A stretch of 64,000 nt of DNA, taken from NCBI RefSeq assembly GCF_021646545.1, contig NZ_JAKIRP010000018.1, forward strand, positions 62,001 through 126,000, written 5' to 3'. Under the pieces are notes generated by a model. That model did not search any database. It was not told the origin of the DNA and was given only the letters and a program-made list of their open reading frames with translations. Of this stretch, positions 1 to 8,542 are shown piece by piece. Source of the DNA: Chitinophaga filiformis. GTDB lineage: Bacteria; Bacteroidota; Bacteroidia; Chitinophagales; Chitinophagaceae. A program made the translations under genes and the position numbers. Numbering within the stretch: position 1 is the stretch's first letter; each line of letters opens with the position of its first letter.

Positions 1-18
1 TTTTTGAAACATTACTCT

Positions 19-3000
19 ATGCCATTTAACTCAGCCTTCAGACCTGTGATAAAAGTAGGTCTTTTTTTTGCTTTACTTTTTGGGACAGTATTAGTAATAC
101 CACTATCGGTATCCGCGCAGGCTCCTTCCAATAATGAATGTTCCGGAGCCATTACATTACCTGTGAACAACAATATAAGTTCGAATCTTGTTTACAAGGG
201 CGCTTTGGGCTACGCTACTGAAAGTATGCCGGCATGTATCCGGTCTTCTTATCCGGCCAAGGATGTCTGGTATAAGTTTGTTGCCACGTCGGCTACCCAT
301 AACATTACACTCAAACCGATCGAATATGCTGATTACACTTTCGAGGTATTTAGTGGCACATGCGGTTCATTGCAGTCGATAGCCTGTATAAACCTTACGT
401 ACCTGGATGAAATGGAAGTAACTGTTTTGACAAACCTGTCAGTGGGAGAGACTTATTTTATAAGGGTTTATAACGTATTTGGCAGTGCATCGCCGTCGGG
501 CACATTTAGTATATGCATTAATACCAATACCAGTACTATTAATAACGACGAATGCGAGGGCGCTATTAATATTTCAACTGACGGTACCAGGTACCGGTCT
601 ACTAATATAGGAGCTACCTTGTCAATGCCCGCGTGTGCCGGAATGACCGACAGGGATATATGGTTTAAGTTTACAGCGACCAGTTCGCGGCATAGAATAT
701 ATACTGGTACTCTTAATGGCGGTCCTAATGATCCCGTGGTAATGGAATTTTTTGAAGGTAGGTGCGGCGCACTTGTGCCGAGATCATGCTTCAATAAAAG
801 TGGACAGGTTGCAGATTTTACAGACCTTGTTCGGGGGAGAACCTATTATTACCGGGCCTATTTCGGAAACGGCAGCGGCTTGAACACCGACTTTACTACC
901 TCCGTATACAGCCCTGGACTGCCTCCGAAAAATGATGAATGTACAGGAGCTGTGACACTTCCGGTGAACAATAATACTTCCACTACGCTGAGCTACACCA
1001 CAAATTTTGGCACTGTGACAGAGTCAATGCCATCCTGCGTAGCGGGTGTCAATACGGCCAATGATGCCTGGTATAAATTCACTGCCACCAGTACGACGCA
1101 TAACCTCACGATTACGCCTGAGACCTATGATGACTTTATATTCGAGGTGTTTAAAGGGGATTGTCAGAATTTAGTGTCTATAGCATGTGTCAACGTAACA
1201 TTTTCTAACGAAAAAGAGGCTGCCGTTTTGACCGATCTCAATGTTGGAGAAACCTATTATCTGAGACTGTATGAGCGATGGGGCAAGGCATCGCAGGAAA
1301 TGCGACTGAATATATGTATTAACACAAATACAAGTACTATCCCTAATGACGAATGTGAAGGTGCTACCAATGTGGAAGTATCCAGTCCGACAGCAATTTC
1401 CCAGGTAATAAGTACTAATGTAGGAGCCACGTTATCCAGACCTGCGTGTATAGGTGCTGCAACGAATGACATCTGGTTTAAATTTATTGCAAAACAAAGC
1501 AGACAGCAGGTTGTCTGTGGCGCTGAATCTGGAAATGATCCCATTGCAGTAGAGGTGTTTAAAGGTAGCTGTACGGGTTTGACCTCCATCTTTTGTAAGG
1601 CTGATCCCAGTCAATTATCCGATCTTCAGAACCTCACGGTAGGGGCAACCTATTATTATCGCGTTTACTTTTCTAATGGGTCTGATTTGCGGACGAATAT
1701 AAGTACAAGAGTAGTCAGTGTACCTCCGCCGCCTGCCAACGATGAGTGTAGAGGTGCTGTAGCGCTGGCGGTGAATAAAAATGGTACCAACACGCTTAAC
1801 TACAATGGTACGTTGGGGTATTCTACTCAGTCGATGGCCGGGTGCATTGACTATGGATTGATGGCGTGCGATGTGTGGTACAAGTTCACAGCTGCATCCG
1901 CTACACATACTATTAATTTAACACCAACGAGTTTTGATGACTATATATTGGAGGCGTTCAGTGGTTCCTGCGACCAGCTTACATCTCTTGCTTGCGTAAA
2001 CAATACGGGGCTGAATGAAAAAGAAGTGGTAGTATTGAATAATCTTGTGCCGGGTCAAAATTATTATATACGTGTATATGGAGGAGCCGGCTGGTCATCT
2101 CCTTCAAAAACATTTAACATAAGCATCAATTCAAATACAGTTACAATACCAAATGATGAGTGCAGCGGAGCAATAAATATTCCTACTACCGGGTATCAAT
2201 ATGGAGTTGCATATTCCAACATCGGAGCGACCCTGTCTTTGCCTGGCTGCTCCGGGACAGCCAACAACGATATCTGGTTTAAATTCAAAGCTAATACTAC
2301 ACGCCACCAGATTGCGGCGGCAACTTCGTCTGGGGACTTACCTGTTTTTATAGAATTATTCAAGGGAAGCTGCAGTGATCTTACTTCCATATTATGCTTC
2401 GATTATGCCAGTGGTGTTGCAGACATCGATAACCTGACTCCCGGACAAACTTATTATTACCGGCTCTATATAAGTGCGGGCAGCCCCTTGCGTACAGATT
2501 TTATTACGTATGTAAACGCAGTTGGTCCACCTGTAACGTTTCCCGGTGTACCTGTATTAGCGGCCGGTCGTCAATGTGCGAACGATACGCTAAAGATAGC
2601 TGTTAGTGGTATTGGTAGTGGAAACACCTGTAAAGGATATTGTGACGGAATAGAAATGACATTTGACAAGGATAGGTCAATCTTATGGCTGACTCAAAAT
2701 CAACCCGGTAAGCATGTTATTAGAGCGATACAATTATCTCCTGATAATCTGAGCAGTGACACTTCAGTCGCCGAAACCACTACTGATGTGCCGCTTACAC
2801 CGCGCATATCTATATTACCCACGTCGTCGATTTGTAAGGGAAGTACGCTTACTTTGACGGCTGACTACGAAAATGGAGGATCACAACCAAATATTACGTG
2901 GTGGGTAAATAATACAATAGCCGCGACTGCCGCAAATACTTATACAGCTTCGTCATTTAAGAATGAAGATCAGGTGTGGGTGGTGCTAAAGAGTTCTGAA

Positions 3001-3828
3001 TTCTGTGTTACCAGCAAAGAAGTAGTAAGTACACCGGTTTCGCTGTCAGTGAAAGAAAGAACTATCATGAAAGGTGCTGTGGATTGTCCGGATGAAATAT
3101 GTGCATCCGCCTTCAAGGTTAATGTTTCACCTGCTATTGACTATGTTCCATTGAACTCAGCAGTTGAATTATTTGAAATAAGCAATGAAGGCGTGCAGAC
3201 TTCCGCAGGAACTGCGTTATTTGCAGGGGAAGCGCTTCAATGGGATGTTACACCCGTAAATGCTTCAGCGACAAAACGGTATTTTGCGGTTATTGTACCT
3301 CCGGACGAGGCATGTGCCGCACAGAATAATACAGATACGGCCATCATCCGTATGAAAGCAATGCCAAACAAACCTGTTATTTCTACATCCCGCAATTTAT
3401 TGGAAGTTGCTAACCCGGAACCTGCTGCTAATTATGTATGGGAATTCCAGGAGGGGACGTCATGGCAACCTGTTGCGGGGGGGACCGGAACATCGCTGGC
3501 TGCATCCCGTATTGGCATTTATCATGTCATTGCTCAAAAAGATGGTTGCAGTAACATAAGCGAAGACAATGAATTGGTTTCGATACCAAATATAAATGCT
3601 TATCCTAACCCTGTTACGGATATTCTTTATATAGGGCCGCTTTTGGCGTCGGAAAACTGGCGGTCAGCAGATATCTTTGGTATAAATGGCATCTGCTATT
3701 TAACGGAAGATATCCGCAAAAAGGAAACGGCCGCTATTACAGTGGCAAATCTGCCAAAGGGAATGTACATAGTAAAGCTTATCAATAGCGCTGGCAAAGA
3801 ATTACAATGGAAGTTTATGAAGCTGTGA
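19..3828 (+). CDS. T9SS-secreted surface protein with six alternating repeats
   Basis: Predicted cell-surface or secreted protein exported through Sec and then the type IX secretion system. After a hydrophobic signal peptide ending near VSAQ come six domains of about 135 residues, each opening with an NDEC-G-A motif. They alternate as A-B-A-B-A-B: the A type carries SMP-C and D-WYKF-ATS-TH, the B type NIGATLS and DIWFKF. Domain starts lie near bases 130, 541, 928, 1340, 1735 and 2146. Ig-like sequence follows, and the last 80 or so residues form a T9SS type A sorting domain (AYPNPVTD, LPKGMYIVKL). Conserved Cys pairs suggest disulfides. Start: ATG at 19 chosen; TTG at 4 is in frame and the frame is open to the window edge, so the true start may lie further upstream. 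Ligand unknown; adhesion or glycan binding is only a guess. A strong terminator follows. Confidence 0.85.
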   Translation: MPFNSAFRPVIKVGLFFALLFGTVLVIPLSVSAQAPSNNECSGAITLPVNNNISSNLVYKGALGYATESMPACIRSSYPAKDVWYKFVATSATHNITLKPIEYADYTFEVFSGTCGSLQSIACINLTYLDEMEVTVLTNLSVGETYFIRVYNVFGSASPSGTFSICINTNTSTINNDECEGAINISTDGTRYRSTNIGATLSMPACAGMTDRDIWFKFTATSSRHRIYTGTLNGGPNDPVVMEFFEGRCGALVPRSCFNKSGQVADFTDLVRGRTYYYRAYFGNGSGLNTDFTTSVYSPGLPPKNDECTGAVTLPVNNNTSTTLSYTTNFGTVTESMPSCVAGVNTANDAWYKFTATSTTHNLTITPETYDDFIFEVFKGDCQNLVSIACVNVTFSNEKEAAVLTDLNVGETYYLRLYERWGKASQEMRLNICINTNTSTIPNDECEGATNVEVSSPTAISQVISTNVGATLSRPACIGAATNDIWFKFIAKQSRQQVVCGAESGNDPIAVEVFKGSCTGLTSIFCKADPSQLSDLQNLTVGATYYYRVYFSNGSDLRTNISTRVVSVPPPPANDECRGAVALAVNKNGTNTLNYNGTLGYSTQSMAGCIDYGLMACDVWYKFTAASATHTINLTPTSFDDYILEAFSGSCDQLTSLACVNNTGLNEKEVVVLNNLVPGQNYYIRVYGGAGWSSPSKTFNISINSNTVTIPNDECSGAINIPTTGYQYGVAYSNIGATLSLPGCSGTANNDIWFKFKANTTRHQIAAATSSGDLPVFIELFKGSCSDLTSILCFDYASGVADIDNLTPGQTYYYRLYISAGSPLRTDFITYVNAVGPPVTFPGVPVLAAGRQCANDTLKIAVSGIGSGNTCKGYCDGIEMTFDKDRSILWLTQNQPGKHVIRAIQLSPDNLSSDTSVAETTTDVPLTPRISILPTSSICKGSTLTLTADYENGGSQPNITWWVNNTIAATAANTYTASSFKNEDQVWVVLKSSEFCVTSKEVVSTPVSLSVKERTIMKGAVDCPDEICASAFKVNVSPAIDYVPLNSAVELFEISNEGVQTSAGTALFAGEALQWDVTPVNASATKRYFAVIVPPDEACAAQNNTDTAIIRMKAMPNKPVISTSRNLLEVANPEPAANYVWEFQEGTSWQPVAGGTGTSLAASRIGIYHVIAQKDGCSNISEDNELVSIPNINAYPNPVTDILYIGPLLASENWRSADIFGINGICYLTEDIRKKETAAITVANLPKGMYIVKLINSAGKELQWKFMKL

Positions 3829-3850
3829 GGCTTTACAAGCTAATACCGCG

Positions 3851-3884
3851 GAGGTGTCTCAGAACTATTTGAGACACCTCTTTT
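3851..3884 (+). terminator. Rho-independent terminator
   Basis: An 11-bp perfect stem (GAGGTGTCTCA with its complement) closes an 8-nt loop and is followed by TTTTG. It lies 22 bp after the stop of the T9SS protein. Its TCTCA/TGAGA core recurs in other terminators of the window. Confidence 0.85.
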
Positions 3885-4054
3885 GTTTAGCATTAAATGC
3901 TCTTTGCCGTGCGCGGAGGAAGGTCGTCATCGTCAGCACCATACACTGAAACATATATAGACTATGCCGATCTTGATTATTCCCCCGACTTCACTAATTT
4001 TGCCCCTTTACAGCAGTGCAGATGTGGCCATTCGGCCATACGCTGCACTTTACA

Positions 4055-4750
4055 ATGAACAATAGTATGACAAGTCCAATTGATATTACCGGTCCGGTCC
4101 GGAAACTGATCGACAAGATCGGGTCAGAATATGAACACGAAATTGTCCCTGTAAAGCCTGATCCTGCGGCTACTTTGGGGAATTCTTATTTTAATGTACA
4201 GGAGAAGGTTGCCAGGGATGGTGGTAATCTGGTTTACGGATGGGCCGTTTGGTTAAGTGATTTCATCTGTGAAGGCGAGCATTATGCAGTATGGGAAGAC
4301 CAGGAGGGAAATCTCATTGATATCACCCCGCCGCGGGTGCCGCTGGAGAAGCTGTTGTTTATTCCCGATGACAGATTTATATATGAGGGAAAGCATATTG
4401 GGAGTATCAGGAGTAGCGTTGTAGATAATCCGCTGGTAGATCATATTATTCTATTGGCCGGAATGAAAGATTACTTGTTGGGCTTTGCTACCCGGGTAGG
4501 TAATGAACAGCACCATTTCAGTAGTACATTCATAGGAAATGTATACAATCACTATGATTCACTGTTCAATAATGCTGTGCTTTTTTACAGCGAGGGGGGA
4601 AAGCTGGGAAGCGTTTGTTATTGCGGCAGCATGAAACCATATAGCCAGTGCCATGGAAAGAATCTACCGGCATCTATGGAAAAGGTGAAGGACACCGTGG
4701 TAAAAATGAACGATCTTGCTAATGAGGAAAAAGGAGATCAAGAGGCGTAA
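4055..4750 (+). CDS. SEC-C motif-containing protein
   Basis: Cytosolic protein of about 231 residues with a C-terminal SEC-C zinc-binding motif, visible as CYCGSMKPYSQCHGK (C-x-C, then C-H), and a longer N-terminal part that I do not recognise. SEC-C modules are small zinc knuckles found at the end of SecA and on many uncharacterised proteins, where they probably bind protein or nucleic acid. The start is uncertain: GTG at 4016 and ATGs at 4022, 4055 and 4067 share one frame. ATG 4055 was chosen because the residues before it are unlike the rest of the protein. It stands alone between two terminators. Confidence 0.6.
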   Translation: MNNSMTSPIDITGPVRKLIDKIGSEYEHEIVPVKPDPAATLGNSYFNVQEKVARDGGNLVYGWAVWLSDFICEGEHYAVWEDQEGNLIDITPPRVPLEKLLFIPDDRFIYEGKHIGSIRSSVVDNPLVDHIILLAGMKDYLLGFATRVGNEQHHFSSTFIGNVYNHYDSLFNNAVLFYSEGGKLGSVCYCGSMKPYSQCHGKNLPASMEKVKDTVVKMNDLANEEKGDQEA

Positions 4751-4792
4751 AGGGATCACTCTTTCGTATTAGAACTGCAACAGCTGGAAATA

Positions 4793-4834
4793 CAGGAAGC
4801 CGTCTTCATTACTTTGAAGGCGGCTTCCTGGTTT
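4793..4834 (+). terminator. Rho-independent terminator
   Basis: Long GC-rich hairpin (CAGGAAGCCGTCTTCA paired with TGAAGGCGGCTTCCTG, one G-T pair) followed by GTTT, 43 bp after the SEC-C gene. The T run is short. Confidence 0.7.
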
Positions 4835-5211
4835 AATCACTCTCCGGAAGATTAGGTATTGGCAGGGTGTACCTCATTCATACCCCGGTTTGCTTCACTT
4901 ACCGTTGCAAATACACTGGAAGAATGATAGCTATATTTGTGTACCCATTGCGTGGTAAAATATTGCAGTATCATTCAGTCCAAAGAGATATTGGTTTGCA
5001 CATTGTTCCTTGCTGCCAGCTAAAAAGGACAAATGATCTCTCTCTTAGATTATGCGTAGTAAACTACCGCTTTACCGTATACGATGTAAAGATGTAGTAT
5101 TCGAAAAAAATATCCCATTGTTAATATTGTAAATTCAAAAAGTATTCCTTAGCTTCACTCATATAACCCTATAGTATTCACTATTATTTTTTTTAACCCA
5201 AAAAGAAAGCC
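4835..5211. other. Noncoding leader region before the Cys-peptide cassette
   Basis: No convincing gene. An open frame at 4867-5097 has no family resemblance and ordinary noncoding composition. The last 110 bases are AT-rich and should hold the promoter of the peptide cassette, but no clean TAnnTTTG element is visible. Confidence 0.5.
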
Positions 5212-5376
5212 ATGAAAAAGTTAGCTTTTCTGTTATTGGTGCTCGCTGTTGGCACTACTGTAGCTGTTGCCGTTAAGGCAAACCGATCCAAAGCAATTGC
5301 ATACTGCCATTGCGAACCAGATCTGAAATGTAATTCTACCGGCGCATGGGGCATTAAAGTACAGATCTGCCCCTGA
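5212..5376 (+). CDS. Small secreted Cys-containing peptide (54 aa)
   Basis: A 54-residue protein. It opens with MKK, has a hydrophobic Sec-type signal (AFLLLVLAVGTTVAVAV) and ends in a short mature part with four Cys (positions 32, 34, 40 and 53), including CHCEPDLKC and a terminal QICP. It is preceded by an AT-rich leader and followed 58 bp later by the propeller-like protein and then a MauE/DoxX-like membrane protein. The layout resembles the short signal-peptide proteins (for example DUF6520 or NVEALA peptides) that Bacteroidota encode beside MauE-like proteins; that comparison is from memory and the sequence match is not close. Function unknown; a disulfide-bonded or redox-modified exported peptide is the working idea. 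Confidence 0.7.
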   Translation: MKKLAFLLLVLAVGTTVAVAVKANRSKAIAYCHCEPDLKCNSTGAWGIKVQICP

Positions 5377-5434
5377 GTAAATTGCTATTCTATTAAATTA
5401 AAAGGTGTAAGGCTGCCCTTGCAGCCTTATCTTT

Positions 5435-6376
5435 ATGAAAAGAGATCTACTGATATTATCAGCGCTGTTATGCTGCGCCATCATCACCACGTATATCCTT
5501 GCTAAAGGAGCTGAACCGGATAGAATATCTACAAACTACAAAAGGAGTTATGACCGATTCACTTTACAACCCATAGACACTGTTCTGTTTCCAGGAAGGG
5601 TAAGTATCATGAAAGCCGCTCAGGGTAATATATATGGATACGTATACAGTAAGAAAACCATCTTCAGATACAATACTGATTCACATCATGTAGATTCGTT
5701 TTACAGTAACAATGGGATAGTTACCCGACTGGAAATTGATACGAACACCCTCTATATTTTTGATGATAAAGAGGATAACGTAATTACCTATGGACCAGGG
5801 AAAAATACGCCCTATTATCTGAAGACCAGTTTCGATACCAGCAAAAAGGTTACACAACTAAAACTGAGAAAGTTTAGCACACCTGCATTTGACAGTGCGA
5901 TATATGAATTTCCGCGTTTCGAAGACGGCGGGCTTTCGGCGGACGGATTTTACACCAGCAATCATCATCATCAATATTATATCTCCTTTTATAATTCAGG
6001 GATCATACAATATGATGATGCAAATGATGCTACTAAGCTGATATATACCATTGATCGTACTCCTCCTTCTAATATTGCTATACCAACGGGTAAGATATAT
6101 ACACGGTCCAGTAAATCTGTGATTGTCAACTCCACTGCTACAGCCGATGAAAAGCGTTTGTATGTGCTTTCTTATGTCTTATCTCAGGATGCTTTGAAAA
6201 GCAACTACAGAGGTCCTGTAGTAGATGTATATAATATTGAGAGCGGGGAATATGAAAGTAGTTTCAGGTTCCCTGGTTATCAGGGAAAGCCCGTACTACA
6301 ACTAGCTAAATCCGCAGATACACTGATCGCTGCTTATGAAAATAACATTCTTCTTTTTAAGCTGAGAAACAAATGA
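5435..6376 (+). CDS. Secreted propeller-like protein of the peptide/MauE cassette
   Basis: A 313-residue exported protein with an N-terminal membrane anchor or signal (LLILSALLCCAIITTYILAKG). The rest is beta-rich with short repeating blades such as GNIYGYVYSKKTIFRYN, NTLYIFDDKEDNVITY and KRLYVLSYV, as in six-bladed (TolB/NHL-like) propellers. Close relatives are often annotated as hypothetical or as 6-bladed beta-propeller lipoproteins next to short secreted peptides in Bacteroidota. It sits between the Cys peptide and the MauE-like gene, whose ATG overlaps its stop by 4 bp, so translation is probably coupled. Likely periplasmic and membrane-tethered; the partner is unknown. Confidence 0.65.
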   Translation: MKRDLLILSALLCCAIITTYILAKGAEPDRISTNYKRSYDRFTLQPIDTVLFPGRVSIMKAAQGNIYGYVYSKKTIFRYNTDSHHVDSFYSNNGIVTRLEIDTNTLYIFDDKEDNVITYGPGKNTPYYLKTSFDTSKKVTQLKLRKFSTPAFDSAIYEFPRFEDGGLSADGFYTSNHHHQYYISFYNSGIIQYDDANDATKLIYTIDRTPPSNIAIPTGKIYTRSSKSVIVNSTATADEKRLYVLSYVLSQDALKSNYRGPVVDVYNIESGEYESSFRFPGYQGKPVLQLAKSADTLIAAYENNILLFKLRNK

Positions 6377-6780
6377 AAAAACATATCATTACTGTCATTG
6401 TGGTCCTCATCTCCATGTTGTTTACCTATGCGGCTATTTTCAAGGCCATGGATTACTCCCTCTTTATGTCAGATATGAGTAAATCTCCCTTGCTTGTTAA
6501 GTATGACATGAACCTGCTGGCGCCTGTAGTGCTGGGCACCGAGTTTCTGATAGTTATATTACTGAACTTTACAGCCACCAGGAAAACAGGCTTCTTTCTA
6601 TCTTTTTTTGTAATGGCGATGTTCAGCCTTTATCTGTCCACCCTGTATTTCTTTTTTACTAATATACCCTGCTCCTGTGGCGGCATCCTTGGAAAAATGC
6701 CTTATCCTGTACATATTGTTTTTAACATAGGCTTTACGGTATTGTCGGGAGTTGGTGCGTTACTTAGTAATAAGTCATAG
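6373..6780 (+). CDS. MauE/DoxX-family redox-associated membrane protein
   Basis: A 135-residue integral membrane protein with four predicted helices: residues about 5-28, 50-68, 73-93 and 112-130. The motif IPCSCGG lies in the loop before the last helix. It matches the MauE/DoxX-like group, in which a C-x-C or nearby Cys pair exchanges electrons with periplasmic thiol partners; MauE itself is needed for maturation of methylamine dehydrogenase. The ATG overlaps the upstream stop (ATGA). In this setting it may keep the 54-residue Cys peptide oxidised or reduced; that role is inferred from the neighbourhood only. Confidence 0.75.
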   Translation: MKKHIITVIVVLISMLFTYAAIFKAMDYSLFMSDMSKSPLLVKYDMNLLAPVVLGTEFLIVILLNFTATRKTGFFLSFFVMAMFSLYLSTLYFFFTNIPCSCGGILGKMPYPVHIVFNIGFTVLSGVGALLSNKS

Positions 6781-6823
6781 ATTTCGCTTTGAGTCGCGCA
6801 TTATGCGTATTGGTACATAAGAC

Positions 6824-6896
6824 AAAAATCCGCTACTGGTGAACTGTCTTCCCAAAAGTGTCTGCACTTTTGGGCACTTCTGCCAGCGCGGATTTT
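6824..6896. terminator. Bidirectional branched terminator between convergent genes
   Basis: An outer stem pairs AAAAATCCGC (6824-6833) with GCGGATTTT (6888-6896) and encloses an inner perfect hairpin CCCAAAAGTG-TCTG-CACTTTTGGG (6851-6874). A-rich and T-rich flanks fit termination from both sides, serving the MauE-like gene and the SusD gene. Confidence 0.65.
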
Positions 6897-6909
6897 CTAT
6901 GTGGTATTA

Positions 6910-8532
6910 TTACCATTTTGGGTTCTGCTTCATGGCCGGATTGGCATTGATTTCTACCAGTGGAATGGGCCAGAGGTAATCGCGTTCAGGATCGAATATT
7001 CTGTTTTCAACAATTACCGGCTGGTTTGTGTTGGGATTGATGGCACCCATTGCCGGCCCCTTCAAGACTTCTTCTCCTATTCTCCAACGGCGTATATCGA
7101 ACAGGCGGGTGCCTTCAAAAGCCAGTTCTACTTTTCTTTCCCGGCGGTATAGTTCACGTAATTTTTCCTGTGTATTATAGACGGCAGTATTTACATCGGG
7201 CATACCTGCTCTGTTGCGGATCTTGTTGAGGTACAGCAATACATCCGGATGTTGCCAGTCGTCGGATTCTACCAGTGCTTCTACATAACTCAGTAATATT
7301 TCAGCGTAGCGGATGATCATGAAGTTTAATGTACCGGCATTGTTGCGCGACACATCTTTGGCGTCAAGGTATTTCTTTACCCAGAAACCGGTTTGTGTAG
7401 ATTGTGTTGCCCCGAGCTGGTCTACTGATCCTGCGGTAAAGGGATCTAAGAGGCGGTTCACAAATGTTTGTCCGGGGAAAAGTACACTGGCTGCCAGTCT
7501 GGGATCTCTGTTATTGTTGTACAAGGGATTTTTCCAGTAGTAGTTCAGACTGTCGGCTCCCAGCTCCTGCAATGTATGCCCCTGGAGTGTTTCGTAAGTA
7601 TTCACCATGGCTGCAGTAGGGCCGTTACATGCTTGCCCGGACAGGCTTTTGGGGGCCAGTCTGAAAAATGCGCCGGAGTTGCCGGTACGGCGGAAAAGAA
7701 TACGTTCCTTGTTTTCCAGTGCATCGTAGGTAAACAGTTGGGCATAACTGTTAACGCCGGAAGTAGTACTGTAGTGCAGGTCATATACTCCGAGGCCGAT
7801 AATTTTCCTGGCATATTCGATCACCTTTGGGTAATTTTTTATGCTGAGAAATAGTTGTACCTGCATGGCATAACAGGCGCCTTTTGAAATACGGTAAGCC
7901 TCACTGGTAGGGTAGGATGCAGGCAGTACTTCGGCTGCGGAATCTAATTCGGCAGCAACGAAACTGACTACTTCCTCCTGCGTATTGCGGGGCACTGACG
8001 CACCTTCCTGCGGGTCCAGGCTTTTGCGTACAATGGGTATGGGGCCATAGAAAAGAAACAGGTTAAGGTGCGCCCTTGCCCGCAGCGCTCTTGCTTCTGC
8101 GGCACGTTGCTCTTTCACTACCGCGTTTTCCATGTAGATGCGGGAGTAGTTTTCCAATATACGGGAGGCGTTACGTATGTCTTTATAATTCTGGCGATAG
8201 GTATCGGAAAGATAGCCGTCTGTAGCTGTAACTGCGCCCAGCGGATAGCTGTTCCAGCTGCCGAAATTGGCCCGGAATACGGATTCGTCTGTAATGCCGC
8301 TCATATGAATGCGGCAGTTGGCCTGGTAGGAAGAGGAGGTGATCAGGGCGCCGGGCGACATCTGATTATTATAGATCACTTCCAGATAGTTAAACAGGTC
8401 GGATTCCAGTCGCCACCATTTTTCATCGGTGGTAGCAGTAGGGTTGTCCCTGTTGAGGTAATCTTTGGAACAGCCCCAGAGCAGGACTAATGCCAGCAAA
8501 GAAGTGAATATTTGTTTATGACGATGTTTCAT
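6910..8532 (-). CDS. SusD/RagB-family nutrient-binding lipoprotein
   Basis: Outer-surface glycan- or peptide-binding lipoprotein that caps the SusC channel. It has a lipoprotein signal peptide with lipobox LLWGCSKDYL (Cys 21), TPR-like helices, and the typical SusD C-terminal signatures NKIRNRAGMPDV, LYRERKVELAFEG and FDIRRWRIGE, ending in YLWPIPLVEINANP. At 540 residues it has normal family length. It lies 10 bp downstream of susC in one transcription unit. The substrate cannot be told, since no glycosidase or peptidase gene is adjacent. Confidence 0.93.
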   Translation of the reverse strand: MKHRHKQIFTSLLALVLLWGCSKDYLNRDNPTATTDEKWWRLESDLFNYLEVIYNNQMSPGALITSSSYQANCRIHMSGITDESVFRANFGSWNSYPLGAVTATDGYLSDTYRQNYKDIRNASRILENYSRIYMENAVVKEQRAAEARALRARAHLNLFLFYGPIPIVRKSLDPQEGASVPRNTQEEVVSFVAAELDSAAEVLPASYPTSEAYRISKGACYAMQVQLFLSIKNYPKVIEYARKIIGLGVYDLHYSTTSGVNSYAQLFTYDALENKERILFRRTGNSGAFFRLAPKSLSGQACNGPTAAMVNTYETLQGHTLQELGADSLNYYWKNPLYNNNRDPRLAASVLFPGQTFVNRLLDPFTAGSVDQLGATQSTQTGFWVKKYLDAKDVSRNNAGTLNFMIIRYAEILLSYVEALVESDDWQHPDVLLYLNKIRNRAGMPDVNTAVYNTQEKLRELYRRERKVELAFEGTRLFDIRRWRIGEEVLKGPAMGAINPNTNQPVIVENRIFDPERDYLWPIPLVEINANPAMKQNPKW

Positions 8533-8542
8533 ATACGTGTTT

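Noticed and set aside
4867..5097. 76-codon open frame in the gap before the Cys peptide
   Set aside because: No protein-like pattern, signal or family; composition like noncoding DNA.
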